From a virus: a DNA stretch of 28,135 bases. Below are positions 6,211 to 15,068 of the stretch, piece by piece (position 1 is the first letter of the stretch; every line of letters starts with the position of its first letter). A model generated the notes under the pieces. The model was not told where the DNA came from. It did no database searches and saw only the letters and a program-made list of their open reading frames with translations. The stretch is from positions 1-28,135 of IMG/VR virus record IMGVR_UViG_3300005253_002442; one strand, given 5' to 3'. The position numbers and the translations under genes were made by a program.

Positions 6211-8412
6211 TTGGTAGAAGAGGAAGAAACTGAAATAGAAATTGTAATATACGATACCTTAGAGGACTTTAAAGAATTATTAGATGAATTAAATAAAGAG
6301 GATTATAATACATCAATTGAACAAATTGCTAATATTTTCCAAAAAATACCAGAGATAAATTCAGTCCTGATATTACAATTACGAAACGAAATTAAAATTA
6401 GAACTGGAATATTACTTAAAGATATTGACGTTATTATTAAAGAGTGGAAAACAGAAAAAAAGAAAGAAGAACAAGGAAGTCAAACTAACCAAACTACAAA
6501 TATCCAAACAGAAACAAGTGTTTTAGATTCAAATACAGAAACAATACCGTTTGATGATAATGAAATAGTAATTACTCCTAATAAAGTTTATTTATTTAAT
6601 AATCAAAAACAACATACTATATGTAATTTTAAAATCGATATATTAAATAAAATATTAGACGAGAGAAAGGGAGAACATCTTTACACCTTCAAAATAGGGG
6701 GCATTATATATCCCAGTTATACATTAAATGGTATTATAAGAGAACTTGGAAATAATATTCTAAGGGGAACTATCGGAAAAGATGTAATATCTTACCTTAT
6801 TGTTGAAAAATCTAAAGATTTACCTGTAAGAATGGGCAAATATATTCCCGGATGGGATGATGGCTGGTGGCTTCCCATGAACGAGAAAGAAAAGAATTTT
6901 GGAATTGTTTGTTATTCGGAAGAACAACGAACCGTATATAATAATTGTAAGAAAATATACAAAAAATACAATACCACTGAAAAAAAAGAGTTAAAAATTA
7001 AATTACAAGAATTTGTTAAGCTAACCGATATGCCCGAGGCATATAAAACCATAATTATTAGTATTTGTATTATAAATCCCTTCCGATTATATTTTATCAA
7101 AAATTTTGGGATATTTCCCCATTTAGCTTTATATGGAAGAACAACCGCCGGTAAGACTCATATGCTCGATTTCTGGAGTACAGACTTCTATAAAAATCGA
7201 TTACATCACATGTCTGGCAAAACGGCATCATCTCCAACCCGAATTGAAGGTGCAATAACAGGTTCTACCTTCCCAACTATGGTTGACGATTATAAAGAAA
7301 CAAATACCTATAATACCGCCCAGATGGAAATGATTTTGAAAGACTGTGCAACAGGAATGCCTTTTTGGAAGAGATTACATAGAGATGGTATTAGATTTCG
7401 TGCCAGAGAAATAATATCATCGGTCTTAACTACCTCTCAAGCCCTTGGCGAGTTAATGAATGATTCCGCTCTAAATGCCAGGACCATTAGTCTACACTAC
7501 AATGAACCAATAGTAAGTAATGATAATTGGATTAAATTAGAATTAGAGTTAAAAAAAGAAAAGTTGTTCTCATTATTATATAATGCCACAAAAAATTGGT
7601 CTAATAAACATTTGAATAAATTAATGAAAGCAATTAATAAAGAATATAAAGAAAAATTAGAATATATAAATCCCAGAATTACCGATTTAAATTATCCTAA
7701 ACTCCTAAAAATTTATAAAATTATTTTAGCGGGTTGTTTCTTAACTGAAAAAATATACGGAATTAAATTGGATGTTGGGGACGTATGGGAGGTATTAGTT
7801 AAGGCAAGGAGAACAACTGTAAGTACATTTTTAGATATTTTCCTTAGTTATTGCGAATTTGCTAGACGTCTTGATCCGGAACACCCCATTCCTAGAAGAT
7901 TAAATTATATATTAGAATATGATGTAAAAAATAAGGTATATGTATTTCAAACACCACAATTGGGTGATTTTAATATCTTTTATTCAGGATACATTAATGA
8001 AAGGTTCAAATTTAATTTAAATTCATTATTTGAAAGAATAAGTGACGCATTAAAACATAAAGAACTAATTAAGTTAAGTAGATTGTATTATAATGGCAAA
8101 AAAAATAAAACAATTCAAATAAATCCAGTGTTGATACAAAGTGGAGATACTGAGCCAACAGAGGGTATGGAAAGGATGTCTAATATCATATCTATTAATA
8201 CATCGATAGAACCCGAATATAGGGAAGATGCAATACGGGGAATCACACCACAAGATGTAAAAATTGAATTTGAAAATATGGGAGAGACCTTCGAAATTCC
8301 TGACCATAATAGTAGTACCGGAGAAAGTAAGGAACTTGATGAAGAATTAAAAAATTTGGAAGAAATTGATAATTTTGGTATTCCAGATGAGGAGGAATTT
8401 AAGGATTTATAA
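6211..8412 (+). CDS. Large P-loop ATPase, putative replicative helicase
   Basis: A 733-residue protein. An acidic N-terminus and a polar linker (about 75-115) precede a domain of unclear type (about 120-290). The ATPase core follows: Walker A GRTTAGKTH at 309-317, a likely Walker B TMVDDYKE at 356-363, and a later segment SVLTTSQALGEL...ALNARTISL that fits sensor and Arg-finger positions of hexameric AAA+ helicases. The layout recalls DUF927- or D5-like phage and plasmid helicases, but I could not confirm either. The C-terminus is strongly acidic (from about 690). The start is a TTG at 6211 with AGGAG 9 bases upstream. It is the last gene of the clamp-loader operon, which supports a helicase role at the replication fork. 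Confidence 0.75.
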   Translation: MVEEEETEIEIVIYDTLEDFKELLDELNKEDYNTSIEQIANIFQKIPEINSVLILQLRNEIKIRTGILLKDIDVIIKEWKTEKKKEEQGSQTNQTTNIQTETSVLDSNTETIPFDDNEIVITPNKVYLFNNQKQHTICNFKIDILNKILDERKGEHLYTFKIGGIIYPSYTLNGIIRELGNNILRGTIGKDVISYLIVEKSKDLPVRMGKYIPGWDDGWWLPMNEKEKNFGIVCYSEEQRTVYNNCKKIYKKYNTTEKKELKIKLQEFVKLTDMPEAYKTIIISICIINPFRLYFIKNFGIFPHLALYGRTTAGKTHMLDFWSTDFYKNRLHHMSGKTASSPTRIEGAITGSTFPTMVDDYKETNTYNTAQMEMILKDCATGMPFWKRLHRDGIRFRAREIISSVLTTSQALGELMNDSALNARTISLHYNEPIVSNDNWIKLELELKKEKLFSLLYNATKNWSNKHLNKLMKAINKEYKEKLEYINPRITDLNYPKLLKIYKIILAGCFLTEKIYGIKLDVGDVWEVLVKARRTTVSTFLDIFLSYCEFARRLDPEHPIPRRLNYILEYDVKNKVYVFQTPQLGDFNIFYSGYINERFKFNLNSLFERISDALKHKELIKLSRLYYNGKKNKTIQINPVLIQSGDTEPTEGMERMSNIISINTSIEPEYREDAIRGITPQDVKIEFENMGETFEIPDHNSSTGESKELDEELKNLEEIDNFGIPDEEEFKDL

Positions 8413-8770
8413 ATTTTTGTTTTTTAAATTTCTAAAAATTTAGCCCTTAATCCCTGTTAGTCGTCCCTTCTTTAAATAGCCATTATTTCAAAATTAGAGA
8501 TATTTTAAATGCCCAACCACTGACTATTTTTTTTGAAAAAAAATTAAGAAAAAAAAAACATAAGTACACTATATAGAATAATAAAAATTTTATTTTTTAT
8601 TAAATAATTTAATTTTATTTTTTCTTATATGATACTTATGATTTCTCATTCTAATAATATTTATATTATTATTATTATTATAACTGGACATATGTAAACT
8701 CCCTAAGAATCTAGAAATTTCTGTTTCTGCTGACCTTACTAATTTATTTTTCTCTTTTTTCATCTTCAAC
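8413..8770. other. AT-rich stretch without a convincing gene
   Basis: About 360 bases of very AT-rich DNA follow the putative helicase gene. An AAATTTTT/AAAAATTT pair at 8411-8441 could be a weak hairpin at the operon end. A minus-strand open frame at 8590-8811 is low in complexity (runs of Asn and Lys) and I do not accept it. I see no RNA gene or clear promoter. The stretch ends at a nine-A run (8771-8779), where base composition changes. Confidence 0.6.
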
Positions 8771-8771
8771 A

Positions 8772-9032
8772 AAAAAAAATGGCTATGAGGCTTATTCGGC
8801 CTCTTTGGCATCTGCTAAGAATTTTTGTTTTTCTGTTAAACAAATAATCAAAAAAGAGCTTAGCATAAACCCAAACCTATATACTCGTAAGGTTAATAAG
8901 ATAACAACAGAGCTTTCGTTCGGAGGCAATCGCCAGGTCTATAAGTTTATGGAATGGCTATACAAAGACGCCACGATTTATATTCAACGCAAATACGATA
9001 AGTTCATAGAATTAAAACAGTCTTTCAAATAG
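8772..9032 (+). pseudogene. C-terminal remnant of a homing endonuclease
   Basis: The plus-strand frame reads ...NGYEAYSASLASAKNF, then a stretch around FSVKQIIKKEL, and ends with GGNRQVYKFMEWLYKDA and IQRKYDKFIEL. The last part is the typical C-terminal signature of bacterial and phage LAGLIDADG-type homing endonucleases ('GN.Q....L.WLYKDA..YL.RKY..F'). The LAGLIDADG motifs that should lie upstream are absent. The frame continues back through a nine-A run into AT-rich, low-complexity DNA and has no good start; only a TTG at 8805 is available, without a Shine-Dalgarno. I read it as a decayed gene cut off near 8771-8781. It stops at 9032, just before a terminator for the opposite strand. Confidence 0.65.
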
Positions 9033-9060
9033 AAAAGCCCCGGAAAATATTCCCGAGGCT
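9033..9060 (-). terminator. Intrinsic terminator of the virion operon
   Basis: On the minus strand a G+C-rich hairpin, AGCC(T)CGG...CCG(G)GGCT with a TATT-like loop (9060-9036), is followed by TTTTCT. It lies about 20 bases beyond the stop of the last virion-operon gene (9081). The plus-strand side lacks a T run, so it mainly serves the leftward operon. Confidence 0.7.
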
Positions 9061-9080
9061 CGATAATGATTGTTTATTTT

Positions 9081-9467
9081 TTATTTATTTAGTAAGGCTC
9101 TTAGATCTTTTAGTTCTTGTTGGCTCAGCTGTGCTTGACTGCCTTCTGAACACTGGGCACAATCTTCAGCCATACATGCGTCTTGGCTATGACCGTCATC
9201 TGCATTAAATACCCAACCTTTTTGCTCTAGGTTTTTAAGCATTTTCTCGCTGGTTAAGTCCTTCATAGCATCTTCAGAAACCATTACTACACATTCTGCC
9301 TCTTTGCGCAAGCCTGCTCTGGCTAAAGCTAAAGCGGCACGCTTAAGATAAGCCTGCACATCAGATACACGATTGCTTTTTAAGTCATCTTCGAATGAAT
9401 GCTGCTTATGGAGATTGCTTTCTAATGAAGCAAAAAACTCTTCTTCTGAAGTTTTATCTAGAAACAT
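9081..9467 (-). CDS. Small virion-operon protein with the shared helical-hairpin module
   Basis: A 128-residue protein, last in the leftward operon. The segment at about 36-70 (DVQAYLKRAALALARAGLRK, then EAECVVMVSEDAMKD) matches the 'L..AA..L...G..K.AE.....' hairpin seen in the three genes before it. A tail follows with Cys residues (ACMAEDCAQCSEG near 97-109) and a final helix QQELKDLRALLNK. AGGA stands 7 bases before the ATG at 9467, and the start overlaps the previous gene by 14 bases. I cannot assign a function; a minor head, scaffold or decoration role is possible from context only. Confidence 0.75.
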   Translation of the reverse strand: MFLDKTSEEEFFASLESNLHKQHSFEDDLKSNRVSDVQAYLKRAALALARAGLRKEAECVVMVSEDAMKDLTSEKMLKNLEQKGWVFNADDGHSQDACMAEDCAQCSEGSQAQLSQQELKDLRALLNK

Positions 9468-9786
9468 TTCTTGGTCCTAAAAGCGCTTGAAGCATTTCTT
9501 CATTTAGTTGCTGTTGGTTTTGTTCATCTGCCGATGCTTCTTTTACAAAATCAATATTTACCTGAGTATTTTCGGCCGTATGTACTGCAGTCGGAATATG
9601 CTCCATCATCTTTGTAATAACTTCAGACGCACCAAATTTGCCCATAGCATCTAGTAGTTCAGCCGCCTTATTTAAGTTTTGAAGCGCTTCATCCACTGCG
9701 TTATTATTGGCATTTTTCGTAATCTTGTTAGGATTAAGATATTGATCCATTGCCGCAGCATAGTCATATGGTTCGTTATTATTCAT
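9454..9786 (-). CDS. Small virion-operon protein with the shared helical-hairpin module
   Basis: A 110-residue acidic protein from the ATG at 9786, beginning MNNNEPYDYAAAMDQYLNP. The N-terminal AAAMDQYL resembles AAAMEEVL in the gene starting at 11390. Residues 31-64 (VDEALQNLNKAAELLDAMGK, then FGASEVITKMMEHI) carry the shared hairpin. The ATG overlaps the stop of the preceding gene by 8 bases, suggesting translational coupling; an in-frame start further upstream at 9822 would give a longer overlap and I think it less likely. No enzyme motif is seen. Confidence 0.72.
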   Translation of the reverse strand: MNNNEPYDYAAAMDQYLNPNKITKNANNNAVDEALQNLNKAAELLDAMGKFGASEVITKMMEHIPTAVHTAENTQVNIDFVKEASADEQNQQQLNEEMLQALLGPRNVSR

Positions 9787-10816
9787 CTTCAAATGAGCCA
9801 TCCAACTCCGAAAGATATGCATCGATCAAATTCACATCAACACCATCTTCAACGGTTAATAAGTCTTTCAAGTCTAAGTCAAGTGCAAGCTCTGGGTTCA
9901 TCGGATCGTCAAATCTGTGTACCACATTAGCATTCTTCTCAAGCCATGCATCAAGTTCAGAGTGCACATTCTCAAGCTCTCCAAGTCCTAATCCTTCAGG
10001 AGCGCCTTCTGGTGCATTACCAGTCATCGGTTCATGTACACCCATCTCCTCTTCTGTTAAGTCTTCTACAGGTGGTGGTGGTATATCATCATCTTCTTCC
10101 CAAAGAGTAGATAGAGTTTCCATCATCTTATCGGCTTCTCTATATTTTCCACCCTGCAATAGGGCATGAATTTTATCAATTAATTCATCAACCGTCTCTG
10201 CTCCAATGTCTTCAAGATCCATTTGAGGTCCTGTTTCTGTTTCATCGGATACAATGCCCCTTATTCCCTCATGAGGAACTGGGTCTGGTTCGGGCAATGG
10301 TAGCTGTAACTCTTCTATCGGCTCGGAAATGCCTAATGGATCTGCCTCGGAAATTAGCCCATCAAGCGCACGCATTACTGCAATGGATGATTTTACATAT
10401 CCAGCATCATCCAGGTCTGCGGAAACCTTGCTCAAAGTATAAGATAGATCTTGTAAAGCTTCAGCTTTCTTAGCGCATTTACATTTGCACTCACATTCAT
10501 CTTTCCCTTCACAAGTACATTTGTCACAACCTTTTGTACAACACTTACATTTTGCGGCGGCCTTTTTCTCTACCTTAACGCACGGACATTTACCTTTAGT
10601 CTCGGTACAGTCACATTTATCACAGCCTTTGGGACATTTGCATTTCTTCTTATCACAGGGGCATGCGCCTTCACACTTACCATCCTGTTTGCATGCGCAA
10701 TTCTTCGGACAATCACATTTATCTGCAGCTTGTTTATAAAATAAATGATTATGAGCGTCGCTGCTCAAAATTTCTTCCATTTCAAGAGCTACTGATGTGC
10801 CTAGTTTGCTGAACAT
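9779..10816 (-). CDS. Metallothionein-like Cys-rich protein with helical and acidic domains
   Basis: A 345-residue protein of unusual make-up. Residues 1-30 form an N-terminal helix (ALEMEEILSSD) like those of its neighbours. Residues 34-114 hold 24 cysteines in CxC, CxxC and CC spacing, with repeated units CKCPKGCDKCDC and CCTKGCDKCTC, rich in Lys and without aromatic residues. That is the composition of metallothionein-type metal binders. The shared helical hairpin follows at about 118-158, and a second copy at 209-240 (ELIDKIHALLQGGKYREADK). The rest is acidic and Pro-rich. The Shine-Dalgarno TAGGA precedes the ATG at 10816. It lies between the poly-Asp gene and the 110-residue gene. Binding of Zn, Cd or Cu ions is inferred from composition; how this serves a virion operon is unknown. 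Confidence 0.82.
   Translation of the reverse strand: MFSKLGTSVALEMEEILSSDAHNHLFYKQAADKCDCPKNCACKQDGKCEGACPCDKKKCKCPKGCDKCDCTETKGKCPCVKVEKKAAAKCKCCTKGCDKCTCEGKDECECKCKCAKKAEALQDLSYTLSKVSADLDDAGYVKSSIAVMRALDGLISEADPLGISEPIEELQLPLPEPDPVPHEGIRGIVSDETETGPQMDLEDIGAETVDELIDKIHALLQGGKYREADKMMETLSTLWEEDDDIPPPPVEDLTEEEMGVHEPMTGNAPEGAPEGLGLGELENVHSELDAWLEKNANVVHRFDDPMNPELALDLDLKDLLTVEDGVDVNLIDAYLSELDGSFEDE
10475..10717 (-). other. 24-cysteine metallothionein-like segment
   Basis: This codes for residues 34-114 of the preceding entry. Cysteines fall at 34, 36, 40, 42, 48, 52, 54, 59, 61, 65, 68, 70, 77, 79, 90, 92, 93, 97, 100, 102, 108, 110, 112 and 114. Two units of the form C.K.C.KGCDKC.C are visible, so the segment probably grew by internal duplication. 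Confidence 0.85.
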
Positions 10817-10832
10817 AAATTCCTACGTTGAC

Positions 10833-11390
<558 letters not shown>

Positions 11391-11412
11391 GTAAATCCTT
11401 CACATAAAGTTT

Positions 11413-11432
11413 GGGGCAAGTTAACTTGCCCC
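11413..11432 (-). terminator. Perfect 20-base palindrome in the gap after the protease-like gene
   Basis: GGGGCAAGTTAACTTGCCCC can form an 8-bp stem with a TTAA loop. It lies between the stop of the 1178-residue polyprotein gene (11454) and the next start (11390). No T run follows on the coding strand, so it is a poor classical terminator. It may be a partial terminator, an mRNA-processing or 3'-end stability hairpin that sets the ratio of the downstream small proteins, or an operator. Confidence 0.5.
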
Positions 11433-11453
11433 ATTATTAGTTTTTCTGGGAAT

Positions 11454-14400
11454 TTAGAAGCTCATCCTTCGTGACACATTATCACCAGACCACAATCCGG
11501 CAAGTTCGTCTGCTAGATCATTCTGAGTACCTGGTGGTGCTGGAAGAGTGACGTTATTAGCATCTAGGATGCCAACACGCGGCATTGATGCCTGCTTTGC
11601 CACTGCTTGACGCTCAACAAAACGCTTCATGCTCTCAAAACCATTATCATCGAAACTCATGATCTCTTTAACCTGCTCACTTACAGCAGAGCGCTCACCC
11701 GAAATCATACCACGGCTAACCATGTCATATGCTAATTCGTATGATCTAGAGATCTTTACTTCGTATGCCTGCTGATCAACAGCAGCCTTCTTTGCGTGAT
11801 GCTCTTTGACAAGCTCAGCAGCGAACTGTGAGGAGTCAGAGTCACCCTGTGCATAATACTGCTTCCAGTACTTAACTGCATCAGAATCTAGACCATTTGC
11901 AATAAGCGCATCAAAGTCAGTTTCAGGATCGATACGACCAGAAACAACAAGTCTATGAATCTCTTCTGCTGCCTGACGAACCTTTGGAGGAGCTGTTGCT
12001 ACATCCATATGGGTTTTATGGGCCTCTTCAAGAGTCTCAACCTTGGCAAGATCCTTTTGTGGCTTATTATCAAGCTGAGTGGTCTCGCCACCACCTGGAT
12101 GTGCTTCCTGCAGCATTGGGCTAAACTTAAGTCCCTTCTGTGCTAGCTTCTCACGATATGCCGCACGTCCTTCTTTTGTGGAAAGATTAGGAGCAGTAGC
12201 CTCGGACTCTACAGTAAGTTCATTAACTATACTTGCCAAAGCGCCACCTGCAAGCTCTTCCTTGGATAGGGTTAGACTGCCATCCTGTCCGATCTCTGCA
12301 TAGTTCGTATCATCAGCGGATGGTGGCTCCATCTCTAATGGTGGTAGATCTTCCGGCATTTCTGGAACCATATCGCCTACAACATCTCTAGCCAGCTCTT
12401 CGCGTGACTTTGGCGCTGCCTTTTCAGGAGCATCATATGTCACTCCCTCTCCCGCTCCCGGTGGAACAGGTAGCGGTGCCATCCTAGCGACAGGACCCTT
12501 TGATGTTACACTGTCTGGTCGCTCTTGTAGCATCTCCTGGAAAGTTACAGGCTCTTCTTCTGTGCTGCCCAATCCACCATATTCCAGTACTTCCTGGGAA
12601 GGTGTGGTCTCAACATCCACAGGTACTCCTGCGCCAGGTCCGCCAGCTCCTACATCTGGATCAGATAGCATTGGCTGCGCGCGCTTAAGTAGGGCCTTTG
12701 TTCCATTAGCGTACTTCACAAACGCCTCCATTAGTTTGTAACAATTAGCAAGTGTCTGCTTGGTCTCTTCGCAAGCGTCAACAGTTAACTTGTCAACATA
12801 ATTAAGTTTTTCTGCGGATACCTTTTCACTATTATCATAAATATGCTTAGACATACGAAGCTCTTCGACATGATCGGTAAGCTCCTTAACGGCATTCTTC
12901 ATACCTACAGTAATGGCTCCGCCAACCTTCTTTTGGAAGGTTAATAGCTCTTTTGCCTTAGTGGGCATTTCTTCTGCCAACTCATCGAAGCCCTCAAGCT
13001 CTTCGCTTGGCTCTTCGATTAGGGCATCAACTGCCCTACGAATATCGGCAAGAACATTCTCTGCCTGAGTTAGAAGCTCAGGAAGCTGCTCTTTTGGATC
13101 TCCTGATCCGCCTGCATCTACTTCTGGCTCACCAGCCATAGGCGCTTCTGGCATTGCTTCTGGCATAGGTGCTTCTGGCATAGGTGCTTCTGGCGGCGCG
13201 CCTTGCGCACCTTTAAGTATACCCTTAACCTTGTCAAAGCTATCTGTACGAAGCATACCAAGAATCTTCTTGCCAAAGACCTTGCTTGCTACAGAGTCAT
13301 AATGAAGATCAGACCTACCATTGGTAAGTTCATCTACAGTTGCGGTGAGGATAAGCTTATCGGCGGCATAAACCTGCCAACGACATTGGCCTAAATTATC
13401 AGTTCCATCAGGATGAGCAGACTTAATGAACTTTGCAGTAAGTGTAGCGCGGGATAGCTTTTCCTTGGTTTCTTTATCGCCAGGATATAGACCATCAACC
13501 GGACCAACATCTGGAAAAGGCTTGGCGCCTACCATCTGCTTATCATTCTTATCACGATTAGTCTGGTAATCCTCTTTCTCGTAAGGAAGAGTTGAAGGAT
13601 CGTTTACACCACCACCACCTTGATGATAAGCAGTCTTTGCTCGATCAACAGCCTGCTTACGACGAAGAGCACGATCCTCAGCCATACGCTGTAGTCTCTT
13701 TTTACGTGCTTCCTCGGTTTCTCCATAACTGGAGTAGCCTAGATGCATGCCATCGACGGGACCAGTATTATCTACGCCCTGACCAACCATTTGCTTATCG
13801 TTCTTGTCACGGTTAGTCTGGTAGTCTTCCTTCTCGTAAGGAAGAGTTGAAGGATCGTTTACCCCTCCACCACCTTGATGATAAGCTTTTGATTTCATAG
13901 TCATATTTGTTTCCTCACTATTTGCTAGTTGGTCCACATTATTTTGTAGTCTGCTCAACTGTTGTGAAATACTAGCAAGTTTTATATTGATCTCGTTCTT
14001 AAATGCCTCTTTATCGCCAGATAATTCTTTATATTCATCTGGTTCTTCGCCACTTACTTCGGCTTCTTCATGTTCTTCAACTTCTTCTACAGTTTCTGCA
14101 AGAGCTTTTAGTCTTTCCACCGCACTCTCTAAGTCCTTTTTAATGGCAGAAATGGTCGATTCAGAAGTAATTTCGTGTAATACGAGCTTAGAAACTTCTT
14201 TTTCCTTATCAGCAACATAGCCTGCTATACTATCTGCGGCCGAAGCAACAATATGTCTAATTCTAGCATTAGGATCTGCTCCGTTGACTACAATTGACAA
14301 TTCAATAGGCTTTAAATCTACATTTATTTCGCCATAACAGCTCTTATTGCGCATATGATCGCAGAAATCCATCTCGGCCCTTGCAACATTACCACAATCA

Positions 14401-14990
14401 GTACAGATTGCTCTGCCAACGGCAGTCCCCATAGAAACAGACGTTGCATACTTAGAGGAGACCTTCCGGGCTAAATCTGGATAAGTAATCTTATCAAGAG
14501 CACATAATGCAACCACACGTCTACGTGGCCAGTCATAATATGTATCTACAACGACGCCTCGTATCATGTCAACAGAATTTGATTTATGATCCAGACATAA
14601 TGGTTTTCCAACCCAATCTTTATGAGCCTTAACCAGTTCTTCCTCGGGGAAGATATCATTATTTGAATTTTTGTATGGTAGAATGTTTATATCTGAACAG
14701 ACCCATTTCCATGAATCATTTTCTTTTGTCCAGCTTGCGACAAGCACATCGCCATTTGCGTCTTTTCTAAGAACCCCACTATCATCCAGCAATGCAGCCT
14801 CTGCGGCGTGCATCATTACTGCTGAAAAATATAAAAAGTCTTTAGCTTTGGGAGCGATGGTTTTTAACTCCTCAGCAATCTTAGTAAATCTCTCTTCAAC
14901 AATATTAAATTGGGCTGGTAGAATTGCGCTTAAGGGGCGTAAATCTTCCGGGGAAACCACTAATGCTTCGCCTATTTTTCTAAAAGACAT
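11454..14990 (-). CDS. Prohead-protease-like polyprotein with long C-terminal extension
   Basis: A 1178-residue protein from the ATG at 14990 (GGTGA upstream; a TTG at 15002 is less likely). The N-terminal 250 residues look like a phage head-maturation serine protease. They contain VGKPLCLDHKSNSVDMIRG with a candidate catalytic His at about 135, SVSMGTAV with a candidate Ser at 184-186, and a zinc-type cluster CTDCGN...DFCDH at about 196-212. A coiled region follows (about 265-360), then two copies of a Gly/Asp/Lys segment starting AYHQGGGGVNDPSTLP, a small folded-looking domain (about 480-575), PEAPM repeats (about 585-610), a long helical part, and Pro/Glu-rich and helical C-terminal parts. 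Such proteases are usually 200-300 residues, so the extension may be a fused scaffold or head-core protein. It lies six genes downstream of portal. The protease call is moderate. Confidence 0.65.
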   Translation of the reverse strand: MSFRKIGEALVVSPEDLRPLSAILPAQFNIVEERFTKIAEELKTIAPKAKDFLYFSAVMMHAAEAALLDDSGVLRKDANGDVLVASWTKENDSWKWVCSDINILPYKNSNNDIFPEEELVKAHKDWVGKPLCLDHKSNSVDMIRGVVVDTYYDWPRRRVVALCALDKITYPDLARKVSSKYATSVSMGTAVGRAICTDCGNVARAEMDFCDHMRNKSCYGEINVDLKPIELSIVVNGADPNARIRHIVASAADSIAGYVADKEKEVSKLVLHEITSESTISAIKKDLESAVERLKALAETVEEVEEHEEAEVSGEEPDEYKELSGDKEAFKNEINIKLASISQQLSRLQNNVDQLANSEETNMTMKSKAYHQGGGGVNDPSTLPYEKEDYQTNRDKNDKQMVGQGVDNTGPVDGMHLGYSSYGETEEARKKRLQRMAEDRALRRKQAVDRAKTAYHQGGGGVNDPSTLPYEKEDYQTNRDKNDKQMVGAKPFPDVGPVDGLYPGDKETKEKLSRATLTAKFIKSAHPDGTDNLGQCRWQVYAADKLILTATVDELTNGRSDLHYDSVASKVFGKKILGMLRTDSFDKVKGILKGAQGAPPEAPMPEAPMPEAMPEAPMAGEPEVDAGGSGDPKEQLPELLTQAENVLADIRRAVDALIEEPSEELEGFDELAEEMPTKAKELLTFQKKVGGAITVGMKNAVKELTDHVEELRMSKHIYDNSEKVSAEKLNYVDKLTVDACEETKQTLANCYKLMEAFVKYANGTKALLKRAQPMLSDPDVGAGGPGAGVPVDVETTPSQEVLEYGGLGSTEEEPVTFQEMLQERPDSVTSKGPVARMAPLPVPPGAGEGVTYDAPEKAAPKSREELARDVVGDMVPEMPEDLPPLEMEPPSADDTNYAEIGQDGSLTLSKEELAGGALASIVNELTVESEATAPNLSTKEGRAAYREKLAQKGLKFSPMLQEAHPGGGETTQLDNKPQKDLAKVETLEEAHKTHMDVATAPPKVRQAAEEIHRLVVSGRIDPETDFDALIANGLDSDAVKYWKQYYAQGDSDSSQFAAELVKEHHAKKAAVDQQAYEVKISRSYELAYDMVSRGMISGERSAVSEQVKEIMSFDDNGFESMKRFVERQAVAKQASMPRVGILDANNVTLPAPPGTQNDLADELAGLWSGDNVSRRMSF
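13531..13631 (-). repeat. 101-base direct repeat, copy 2 in coding order
   Basis: This copy and the one at 13786-13886 have equal length and differ at a modest number of mostly third-codon positions. Both encode the segment that begins AYHQGGGGVNDPSTLP and ends NRDKNDKQMVG. The period is 255 bases (85 residues). Confidence 0.85.
13786..13886 (-). repeat. 101-base direct repeat, copy 1 in coding order
   Basis: The partner of 13531-13631, inside the protease-like polyprotein gene. Mainly synonymous differences between the copies indicate an old duplication kept by selection on the protein. Confidence 0.85.
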
Positions 14991-15068
14991 ATTTGTCACC
15001 AAACCTAGACTGATTCTTTATTAGATAAAGTTTTATTACCAGGAAATTGTTGGAATTTATAGTACACA

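Noticed and set aside
8590-8811. Minus-strand open frame of 73 residues
   Set aside because: Runs of Asn and Lys from AT-rich triplet repeats, no Shine-Dalgarno, and it overlaps the homing endonuclease remnant on the other strand.
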